This document shows, in pieces, positions 48,101 to 56,700 of a DNA stretch of 64,000 nucleotides. Within the stretch, counting starts at the first letter, position 1; the number at the start of each line of letters is the position of its first letter. The translations under genes and the position numbers were made by a program. Source of the DNA: Astropecten irregularis. Lineage: Eukaryota > Echinodermata > Asteroidea > Paxillosida > Astropectinidae. The stretch spans positions 15,760,528 to 15,824,527 of the forward strand of contig OZ020253.1 of the NCBI GenBank assembly GCA_963971285.1. The letters run 5' to 3'. The notes beneath the pieces were generated by a model that was given only the letters and a program-made list of their open reading frames with translations, was not told where the DNA came from and made no database searches.

Positions 48101-49946
48101 AACGAAACCGAGATTTGTCAGTGTTTAATCCTATTTTAATTTCACTTTTGAATAATAAATGACACATATCCGGAAAGCTTATTTCCTCAGTTTCCATGTT
48201 GGTACCATTCATATGATACATACTTCACGCGTGAGTGAGTGAGTAAAGACAATATGAAGCAAGGCTATCAAAAGTAATTTGCACAACGATGTTTGTTTTA
48301 AAGAATCAATCATAATTCTAAAAACTACATTTCCTGGCCTTTCAAATGATGCCTCAGTCAAGACAAAATGAGCAAGGGATGACAGGGATATCTGCCTTTA
48401 AAATGGATTGAAATTTTTTTTCAAATCCTTTGTTTATATCTGACCGATTTTGTTTTGCAAATTCCTTTTTTGGAGGAAGGATGGGTTTAATCAGCCACCA
48501 TTTGTGCTAGCATCTGGCCAGAGGATTGGATTTAACAGTTACATCCCACCCACCAACTGACTCTGTTCGAGTGGCCACTCACATCTCAAACTGCATCTCT
48601 CAGTCAGGGATATCCTGAGGTAGTTATGCTGCCTGTTGAACGAGTCAGTAAGGAAAGCTGAGAATGGCAGCAGACTGTCCTCCTTGAATTTTCTGGGCTT
48701 GTTTTCGTCAGGGGACACCTGGTGAAATTGGACCAAAGGTAAAAATGTTGTCAAATCAACCTTAAACCTTAAAACCTTAAAGGGTCTCTGCAATAGAAAT
48801 AGTATGGCTTGGACATGTGCCAAAAATCAACTGTTTTATGGGGCCTGTGATTTTACCCACTTTCTCACACTGTTTCAGGGTTAGAACAGGTTTTTTTTTA
48901 TTGTATTCTAATTAAAATTTTTATATTCATGAGCAAAACTGTGATGTCATCTGATGACGTCATCATGACGTCATTAGAGCTTATAAAGCTGATTAAATAA
49001 GTCGGAACAGCTCCGTGTTCGTCCACGAACACTTAAATGTCTAGTTCATTATACATTTGCTATTGGTTCCCCACATGAGTACGCATGAAAATCTCCCATT
49101 TTGCAAAGCCATTCCAATGAAAACCAAATGCTGGCTTGAAACCAAAATAAGACTTACCATTCATTATCTGTCAGTTTATTCTCTGTATGAAGGCAATAAA
49201 ACAACCTGACTGAAAAAAGCACTGCAGGAACCCTTTAAACAAAATTTCAGGCAAATTCCTTCAAGAAGGCTAAAATACAAAATGAAAGTTTGAGTAGCTT
49301 CAGTACTATTTCAGTACACTCTCACTATAAACACTTTTCTTGAAATGGGCTTATCATCTTGATTGCTATTCTGATAATTTCCGAGTTATGGCCTCATGCG
49401 ATGCATCACACGTATCACAGGAATACAAAATATCTTTAAAGGGGAATCCGATAAAACAATGAGATTGTCTAATCCCAGAGTATTCCATCGTTTCCCTGAT
49501 GTGGGTTCAAATGCAACTGTGTGACATGGCCCAGAGTCTATACACGTCTAACATTTTTACAATTCATGTGCACAATTTTAAAGGGATCAGGGGTCGATTT
49601 CACGAAGCCCTACGATCGATTTAAACTCTAGTTACGAAGGATAACCCATCGTAGGGAGCTTATATACTACGTATAGGAATGCAATGTATCATGAGTCCTA
49701 CGAGCGATAGTAAGTTACGAGGAGTTTGGTGAAATCGACCCCAGAAACAATTTATTCAAACTGTGATGAATGCTTTTAAACTGTAAGTAGTTTTGTTTTG
49801 TGAAACTTAACCGATCTGGAAGAGAAATAGACGACTCGTCCCCGCCTTCTCCACCCGTTGTTCTCGAATTTGAAACTGTAACGAAAAAAACTCCTAGGTA
49901 GTCGTTGAAGATGAAGTATACCAGAGCTACCAATAGTGGACATCAT
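39150..49946 (-). CDS. MOCS1: MOCS1: molybdenum cofactor biosynthesis protein 1 (MOCS1A-MOCS1B), complete
   Basis: MOCS1A (MoaA, radical SAM) and MOCS1B (MoaC) convert GTP to cyclic pyranopterin monophosphate in mitochondria. Exons in transcript order are 49812-49946, 48583-48718, 45040-45207, 44443-44607, 44110-44243, 43241-43396, 42779-42889, 41940-42060, 40716-40763 and 39150-40000. The sum is 2025 nt, that is 674 aa in a single frame. The leader is Met-Met with many Arg/Ser, fitting mitochondrial import. The SAM cluster Cys are in CSLRCQYC, split across exons 2 and 3. The second cluster is in [17 protein letters not shown] followed by VCLFGN. The MoaC half shows [39 protein letters not shown] and [10 protein letters not shown]. 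If the exon 9 donor is ignored, the protein ends MILIGG-stop at residue 393 (MOCS1A alone). The first exon is inferred from phase and leader character. Confidence 0.95.
40203..40390 (+). mobile_element. tRNA-derived SINE, second type
   Basis: An A-box-like TGGCGTAGCGG and a B-box GGGTTCGAGTCCGG are followed by a tail with TTTTCAGTCCCTACCTGATT and GGGGTTTTCCTCCCACC. It lies in the intron between MOCS1 exons 9 and 10. Confidence 0.7.
40707..40716 (-). promoter_or_regulatory. Overlapping 5' splice site and GG-stop of MOCS1A
   Basis: On the transcript strand the bases read ATT G|GT GGG TGA G. The donor GTGGGTGAG starts after the first G. Retained, the same bases encode Gly-Gly-stop (TGA 40708-40710), the double-glycine end needed by MOCS1A. 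Spliced, G joins GT from 40000 to give Gly and open frame into MOCS1B. Confidence 0.85.
40856..41206 (+). mobile_element. Family C MITE
   Basis: Begins CTTAAAGGTATTTGTC (with an internal deletion near the left end) and ends GTATGATGCAACCTTTAAAGG. Confidence 0.8.
41202..41554 (+). mobile_element. Family C2 MITE abutting family C copy
   Basis: TTAAAGGCATAGTACAGGATTGG at the left is inverted at the right as CCTGTACTGTACGTTTAA. It shares one TTTAAAGG boundary with the element before it, and internal blocks (GTTGTTTTACTAAT) show C and C2 are related. Confidence 0.75.
43899..44046. mobile_element. ~145-bp MITE rich in ACGCGTCGC
   Basis: Ends CAGGGGCCGATTTCACAAAG and TTTTATGAAATCGGCTCCTG. The body has four GCGACGCGTC / GACGCGTCGC blocks. 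It lies in the intron between exons ending 44110 and starting 43396 on the minus strand. Confidence 0.8.
44735..44900. mobile_element. Family B MITE, one end decayed
   Basis: ATGGCCCAATTTCACAGACCTTG at the left, with ATGCTAAGCAAATAACATCTG inside; the right end is unclear. Confidence 0.5.
45327..45661 (+). mobile_element. LINE reverse-transcriptase C-terminus, 5'-truncated
   Basis: A continuous frame runs from [12 protein letters not shown] through [17 protein letters not shown] and [13 protein letters not shown] to WLSELPIEL and stop. The C-x-x-H-x-V-x-x-C-type ending is typical of non-LTR retroelement proteins. Upstream parts of the element are absent. Confidence 0.75.
46490..46675 (-). mobile_element. 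Second LINE fragment, unit 1 copy (broken)
   Basis: Reads [20 protein letters not shown] and then stops. It is the same reading frame as 47826-48221 but truncated by changes. Confidence 0.65.
47039..47090 (-). pseudogene. Partial copy of MOCS1 exon 2 with intact donor
   Basis: It encodes [15 protein letters not shown] followed by T|GTGAGTGG, identical in protein to the last 50 bp of the real exon at 48583-48632. The 5' 86 bp of the exon and its acceptor are missing, so it should not be spliced in as a normal exon. Confidence 0.85.
47092..47219 (+). mobile_element. LINE C-terminal fragment, unit 2 copy
   Basis: Reads [20 protein letters not shown] and then ends early after a ~20-bp deletion that removes the WLSEL segment seen in unit 1. 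Confidence 0.7.
47826..48221 (-). mobile_element. Second LINE reverse-transcriptase C-terminal fragment
   Basis: Contains [40 protein letters not shown] and [16 protein letters not shown], the usual C-terminal pattern of CR1/Jockey-like reverse transcriptases (FMYK, YNTR, WNSL, SLxxFKKxLK). Confidence 0.75.
48955..48973. promoter_or_regulatory. Twin CRE palindromes
   Basis: Two perfect TGACGTCA sites at 48955-48962 and 48966-48973, 11 bp start to start, in MOCS1 intron 1. These match the CREB/ATF consensus; function is not shown. Confidence 0.4.
49590..49742. mobile_element. Family A MITE, best copy
   Basis: GGGGTCGATTTCACGAAGCC at the left and GGTGAAATCGACCCC at the right. It includes GTTACGAAGGATAACCCATC. 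It lies in MOCS1 intron 1, 70 bp from exon 1. Confidence 0.85.
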
Positions 49947-50100
49947 GGTTGCAATATTGTTCAATACAGACAGTTGCAAACAAATGCTTCTTCCAGTAAC
50001 GACTGCCAGCCACTGTAACCAGAGCTATTTGTAATTGTATTCTGAACAACGATGGATGGGGCAGTATTATAGCTGAGGCTGGCAGTAGCCAGTCTTGGTT

Positions 50101-50201
50101 TCAAGACCTTCGTTGTTGCTTTCCCGCGGCCCATAGGGCGCCCCCGCGCGGCGAATATGGGACAATTCTGTCAGACTTTTGGACCGTAACGACGGTCTTG
50201 G
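50101..50201 (+). mobile_element. 101-bp GC-rich MITE, copy 1
   Basis: Own terminal repeats CAAGACCTTCGTTG and AACGACGGTCTTGG; the body has GGCGCCCCCGCGCGGCG. It is almost identical, in inverse, to 51421-51521. Confidence 0.8.
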
Positions 50202-50774
50202 ATATTAAAGCGATGTTTAACTTTTTCTTTACTTTCCTCGAATCACCCTTGGATTGGATTTCCAAGAGAGCCAATCAGTTAGCGAGTTTCAGCTCACATC
50301 ATGAATTATTCATGTCAGACAAACATTGTTGACCGTAGGCGTATATATTTACGCACGGTTCGCTGGCCTGGGGTCTATGTCACGCTGCATGTCACGCAGT
50401 ATATTTTGTAAACTTTTCGGGGAAAGATTTTGAGGACTGAACCGTATTTACAACGCAATCGAGCTGGCGTTTAACTTGGCAGTTCATATTTTCTATGCCG
50501 TCTAGCTCGATGACGAGCTAGCGACCGTCAGTCGCGCAACTGTCGGCATGATGGCCTGAACACTGTTATGCGTTATTTGTTGAAAGCAGTTAGTTTCTTG
50601 CAAAAACTACATTTCACTTAGATCTAAATCCCAGGAAAAAATACCAATAGTCCAAGAGGTTTCAATGATCACAAATTTATAACCCCAGGTGGTATAGAAA
50701 TGGCCGGTTTATTTTGTGCAACATCTGCCGCCCAGAAGTGAAACAAGCACAAAACATGTGGTTTAAATGATTTT

Positions 50775-51170
50775 TGTATCGTTGAAATGATTACGTCATG
50801 TTCTATTATTGGATTTGTTTCATTTTCTCTATTTAATTTCATATTCGCAAAATGATTTCGTTAAGTTGTTGAACTGGTTTCGTATTTTTGAAATTATTAC
50901 GTCATATGTATTTTTTTTAAATGCTTATTTTTCTCGAGTTAATTTCGTATTTGCAAAATCAGTTCTTATCGTTGAAATGATTAGAACTAGAATTAGATTA
51001 GATGTTGTATCATTGAAATGTTTCTAGTTTTTTATTTAATTTCATATTCGCAAAATGATTTCGTATTGTTGAAATGATTTTGTATCGTTGAAATGATTAC
51101 GTCATGTTAATTTTTTTTAAATGATCTCATTTTCTGGATTTAATTTCGTTTTCGCAAAAGCATCCCAAAA
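50775..51170. repeat. Diverged tandem repeats (GTTGAAATGATTACGTCATG)
   Basis: Three to four units of ~100-130 bp combine CGTTGAAATGATTACGTCAT with TTTAATTTCATATTCGCAAA and ATGATTTCGT. It is AT-rich and sits between the two inverted 101-bp elements. Confidence 0.75.
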
Positions 51171-51420
51171 GCTGCATTTCATGTCCTCCAACATCATCAT
51201 AATGTTGTCGCCTATATGGCATTGCCTTCAAGGGAATGAATTGACCAAGACGGCCACGTACATGCACACATTGGCTTTGTTGAACAGTATACATAGTATA
51301 TGTACAGCTCAGATTGTCTCGTTAATTCCTGTAGCTGGCATTTTGCATAATCAATCAGCATACGTCATACGCGCTGTGCGTTATTACCATAATCTGGCCC
51401 CGCCATTGAATACAAAAAAT

Positions 51421-51521
51421 CCAAGACCTTCGTTACGGTCCAAAAGTCTGACAGAATTGTCCCATATCCGCCGCGCGGGGGCGCCCTATGGGCCGCGGGA
51501 AAGCAACAACGAAGGTCTTGG
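51421..51521 (-). mobile_element. 101-bp GC-rich MITE, copy 2
   Basis: CCAAGACCTTCGTTACGG at the left and CAACAACGAAGGTCTTGG at the right. Only two or three mismatches to the inverse of copy 1. Confidence 0.8.
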
Positions 51522-52149
51522 AACCTAGTCTAGGCACTAGCTGGTACAAGGGCCAAAGATAATTGGCCAAGGCAAAGTATTTCCACTTGTTATCATCATA
51601 GAAATTTCTTTAAAAAAAATGTACCTATCAAAACAGAAGTAACCAGTCTCAACGTGTGTGGTAATGAATCATTCACGTGATGATTGATGAAATCAATTGA
51701 TCAAAGTATGACCACTAATTGCATTGTGCGGAAACTTTTTGATAAGCCAATATGTATTACAAACATGTTTGCTTCAAGTTTGGGAAGATTTTCAAAAACT
51801 TTGCTCAGATAATACACGGTATGCATGTTTAAATGTGATTTAGTACAAAAAAAGAAGCAAACTAGAGGTTGCGTCTGTTGAAAACAGAAAGCAAGGATTT
51901 TCCGGGTTATGATATTAAAAAAAATACGGTCATAACTTCATACACACAAAGGTATTTGATTAAGATCATATGTTTTATACTTTAGAGGTGGGCACCTTTA
52001 ATCTTACGTCACGTGACGTATTCTTGTTTGTGGTCACAAAGAAAGACCTTGCCTAACATTGACAACTTTTTTTTCGAAAGAATCATTATCGTAGCTCTTA
52101 CAACTTTTAAATGACGAGCTACTTCCTGTTTGACCGGAAGTAGAGGTCA

Positions 52150-52320
52150 CAGAGGTCAAGCAATTTCCGTATGTTGTGTATCACTTGCAATTGTTCTTTG
52201 GCTGTTGTTCGCTGACCATGAATATCAAACGGAATTTTCAATGGTGTTGTGTTTTATTGGTCAAGATATTTTTGTGCTAAGCAATTTTGTTGGGCTAAGC
52301 ATCTCTATGAAATTGGCCCC
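52150..52320. mobile_element. Family B MITE
   Basis: Ends AGCATCTCTATGAAATTGGCCCC; it contains GTTGTGTATCACTTGCAATT, the inverse of the internal block at 3236. The left end is decayed. Confidence 0.6.
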
Positions 52321-52370
52321 TGGTGAGCTGGCCAACACCAACTGGGACGATGTACGTCCGGTGTATCGAT

Positions 52371-52480
52371 CGTGAACAACATTGGTACACCAGACGCATC
52401 AAGGAGGCCATCCACATCCGCCGTCGAGAGAACAACATCAACCGGGACAGCGGCAACATTGACATCTCCGATGTCCCAAT
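52371..52480 (+). mobile_element. Penelope/GIY-YIG-like element C-terminal scrap
   Basis: The frame REQHWYTRRIKEAIHIRRR followed by NNINRDSG resembles the end of GIY-YIG endonuclease domains of Penelope-like elements (KEAI.I and LNRD.G). About 36 codons only; no start and no further homology. Confidence 0.5.
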
Positions 52481-52952
52481 TTTACCCATAATATTTTAAT
52501 ATCTAATTTAAAAGGGATCCATTATCAAAAATATATTAATTTCACTTGTCAACATATGATATTAATAGGCAAACTTGTTCGTTTACTATTTCAAACATGG
52601 CAAAAACTTTCCCCTTTTAGAATTGCAGGTTGAGTTCTTAAACACCGTTTGGTAACTCAGTGTTACTAGACTTAAATGCTGTGTAGTGGAATATTAAAGA
52701 GAACAATTTCAAGGTGTTTTCCACGATGACGAAAAGACTGCAATTTGTCTTCATTCCCCGGGTGTTCGCGAGTTCCAGATATACAAGTAGTAGCCTATGT
52801 ACAGCACTATACCATTACTATAGTCTTGCACTGATGATTATCTTCATCTTTATTGTCAGTCTATTTATAGCCGCGACACACCAAGACTTGAACTCAGACT
52901 TGACGTATTATGTTCAAGCCCCATGGCGGGGAATAATGCATATGATTGTTAT

Positions 52953-53491
52953 GGTGTACTATAAAGGACACCTATCTGTTATCGTCGTGCGTGTGGGGAG
53001 CTCCGTCGTGTTTGTGAGCAGAGCGTTGTGCGTGTGAGTAAAACCGTCGTGCCTGTGAGCAGCTCCGTCGTGTTTGTGAGCCGAGCGTCGTGCGTGTGGG
53101 GAGCTCCGTCGTGCGTGTGAGCAGAGCCTCGTGCGTGTGAGTAAAACCGTCGTGCGTGTGAGCAGCTCCGTCGTGTTTGTGAGCAGAGCGTCGTGCCTGT
53201 GAGTAAAACCGTCGTGTTTGTGAGCAGCTCCGTCGTGTTTGTGAGTAAAACCGTCGTGCCTGTGAGTGAAATAATTTACTCACAGGCACGACGGTTTTAC
53301 TCACAGGCACGACGGTTTTACTCACACACACGACGCTCTGCTCACACGCACGACGGACCTGCTCACACGCACGACGGTTTTACTCACACGCACGACGCTC
53401 TGCTCACAAACACGACGCTCTGCTCACACGCACGACGGAGCTCCCCACACGCACGACGATAACAGATAGGTGTCCTTTATAGTACACCATA
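52953..53491. repeat. 0.54-kb palindrome built of CGTCGTG minisatellite
   Basis: Outer arms ATGGTGTACTATAAAGGACA (52951) and the inverse at 53472-53491 enclose two minisatellite arms. The left is tandem GAGCAGAGCGTCGTGCGTGT units and the right is their inverse. The turn is near 53268-53278 (GTGAGTGAAATAATTTACTCAC). The arms are not equal in length (about 320 and 215 bp). Confidence 0.9.
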
Positions 53492-53748
53492 GATTGTTAT
53501 GAGTTGAAGGTAATTGTACAGGGTCGCAGTATTTTGCAAAAAAAAGAAGAAATTGTTCAATGCATTGAAAAGGTCACTGCGTAGGCCCCCTATTCATAAA
53601 GATACCATTATGTGTAGCTCACCAGGAGGGTGATTCTCACAGTGCATCAACATTTACAACAATATCGTGTGCGTATTTGAACCTGTGTTCTTCTATCTGG
53701 ATTTAACAGCATTTTGGCAATTAAGTCACTACATCCAGCTGAACTATT

Positions 53749-56700
53749 ATGGCTTCATTTATATCACATCGTGGCCATCATACTGCGTTATTTCTTCTAA
53801 TTCTCACGTTACTCAATGAAGGTAATGGAAGCTTAAATCAAAATGGAGTCCTACCCGGAAGTAATACAATTATTTCATCGAGTAATACAATTATTGCTAC
53901 ATTAAATTCGCTGCATGGTCTGACCATGGTGTCAATTCGTGATCAAGTGTTCGTATAGGCCTATAAAGTAAGGTGAAAAAGTACGATCTGATTTATTCTG
54001 AGCATGAATTAGCTTTATCTGTTTATACAGCATTCTAAACACTGTTTTACCAAGATGCGTAACGCACAGTGTTCATAAATCAAAACCTTTTATTATTCAT
54101 GTGATTTTGTTTTTCACGTTATAATGTGCATTATTATAGGCCCCCTACCTGTGTCACTCCTTCAACTCATGTCCAACTGACATGCGTGAACGTTTTGGTT
54201 GTATGAGGTGAGCTCCAACTACTCAACCTCACCATCAATCTAAACGTTTCTCAGTGCTGCTTATACTTCCATCAGCGGCTTGTCTGACCATCATAAGGCA
54301 CCCATGATTTGATATCAATTCTGCGCTTTCAATACACGACAGGTGTGTCCCTAGATATACGAAACAAACCAGCCATTACCAGTTCATCACCTCCTCAGGT
54401 TCAATACGCTCCAAGCAACTCAGTCGATGGGAACTTTGGGACCATTTCACACAGTGGTAAGCCGGTTTGATTCCCCGTTTGAAGACCGAGGATGATTAAC
54501 ATTTATAGCTTTATAGGTTAGCTTTATAATACATCTGAAAAGTCATCTGATGATTCCAACGGCATACAGCAGCAACCAGTGGGCGACGGGGAAACCCTAG
54601 AAATCTAAGGTTGCAATGTTCACGGACCAAACCAAAATAACACCCTTATCTATGCTGTGCTTGTGTTATACAATTAAACTAGAATTGTGTATGTCATTAA
54701 TGTGACCAAAATGCCGAGTGCTCAGGTTTGTTTTATATTATTATAATTGTAGTGAAACTAGTGATACATGAGCATAACAACGAATAAAACACAGCGGTCC
54801 AAGATTTGAATAGATAAATCCCAATCAAATACATCATTGCAAATAACAGCCCTACAATCGTTGACACTTCATTACTTCATTTTCATTTTCTAACTTAATC
54901 TAAGGTGCAATTTCTTATTTGATCAGGGTATATGGAAGCGGAGAACAGACGGAACCCATGGTGGAGAGTGGACCTTGAGGCCATCTACTGCTTGAGACGA
55001 ATTACTATCATTAACAGACAGGAACTTCCACAACTGGGTAAGATCACCTACGAGGTCTCTTAATACCTCTAATTACTATGTTTAATTTATAAAAGTAATA
55101 CTAACATAATACTAATTATAATAACAACAATCATGCAAAGCCTCAAATCTTTCTTCAATGTGATAATAACATAGACCTACATTCCTAGAGTAGCAGAGTC
55201 TTTACATCATCTCAATTACAATGACTAATATCCACTGATAACGTTGTTTTCCCAGAGGGTTAAAACCAGAAATAAGTGTAACCTCTAAATTTTACAGAAT
55301 TTGTCCAAAAATAGATAAAACTCAGTTTGAAACTCATGCAATGCCGCAGCACATCAATGTTTAATTATGTCCACAATGTCTCTCCAAATGCTGCAGATTT
55401 GTCCAATGAAAATAATGTCTCCAATTTAGAGTGTTAGTAGGGAGTAGCAAGTGGGGCGTGGCATTTACAAATAAAGCAAGGCTCTACTGCAGGAATAAAG
55501 AAAGAAAATACCTTAATTGAGTATGCAATAGATACAATTTATGTATAGCGTACATTAAGGCAAAGGGTCTTTCAAACAAACATTGAAAAACAGATGGGAA
55601 GCATAAAATGGTCAATTCAAAATTATTTAAACTTGATAAGCGACATGATCAATTCTACAAATTCCAAATTTGTCCACAAGTTTATACTCAAAAGGCAATG
55701 AAAATTTACACTATGGAAAAATGACGCTGAACTTACTTTTTCTGAGCTTTCAAGGGGATGTCAATTATTGGCAACAAACTTAATTACAGACACAATGGGA
55801 GACTTTTGAGAACCGGTGTTCAAGTCAAAAGCGCACGCGCACGCAATTGTGAGCATGCGCGAGTTGTTTTGCGCCTGCGCCGTTGTACGTGTGCGTGCGC
55901 GTGCGTTGTTGACTTGAAGACCGGTTCTCAAAATTAAGTCTCCCATTATGTAAATGTACTGTACATGTAATCTACATGTCTAGTGTCTGCACATACAATC
56001 TTGTTCATGTATATTTACAATATTAAGCAATGACAAGATGTGCCGCTCCTAAATATTCAAATTGAAGAGCCCCCGTGGGACCAAAAATATAGCGCCCTCG
56101 TGGGGGACGAGAAATTAAAATAATACCCGGTGTCACATTCTGTCCGTAACAAAGATCCTCCTCCTCTCCCCATTATGCCGAGCTCCAAACTACCTAGTGC
56201 AATTGCAAACATCAAACATTCATTCCCGTGGCAATTAAGCCTTGGGAACCCACACTCAAAATTTTTAACATTACTCACCTTAAGTTATTGTATTATGTTG
56301 TCTCCGCAGCTAACCGGTTAGCAGGTGGCATAGTACGCGCTGGATTGAACTCAGATCACTCACGCAATCCAATGGTAGGATCTCCAATCACATTGGATCA
56401 AGTCAGCAGTTTTAATAATGTTATTGATTTCATACTTGACTCGATCGTCACCGCTCGTTACGTGAGTGTGGAATTACCTGGTGATGATAGATTTCTTTCC
56501 CCGGCTGAGGTCATTGTGGAGGAAGCCATAGACGAAGAAGCTACGGCATCAACAGGTGGGTTTCCAAATATTCGTCATTGACCTTTGAGTAGTGTGTACC
56601 TCTAAACATTACAATTACACACTTTGCATTTCAATTCATCCATCACCTTGTTCATCTGTATATTAATTTAGGCTTCAACCTGGCCGGAAGTGCAGCGGTA

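Larger units (their letters stand above)
45512..48634. repeat. 1.57-kb tandem duplication in MOCS1 intron 2
   Basis: Unit 1 is 45512-47086 and unit 2 is 47087-48634, in direct orientation and about 95% identical by eye. Each starts GCCTCA at the LINE tail and ends inside MOCS1 exon 2. The junction has a six-base GCCTCA microhomology. Small indels separate the units. Confidence 0.85.
49947..53748. other. Intergenic region between MOCS1 and the Tie-like gene
   Basis: The two genes are divergently arranged with heads 3.8 kb apart. The MOCS1 5' UTR and promoter should lie just above 49946. Apart from the repeats listed, nothing coding is recognised. Confidence 0.6.
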
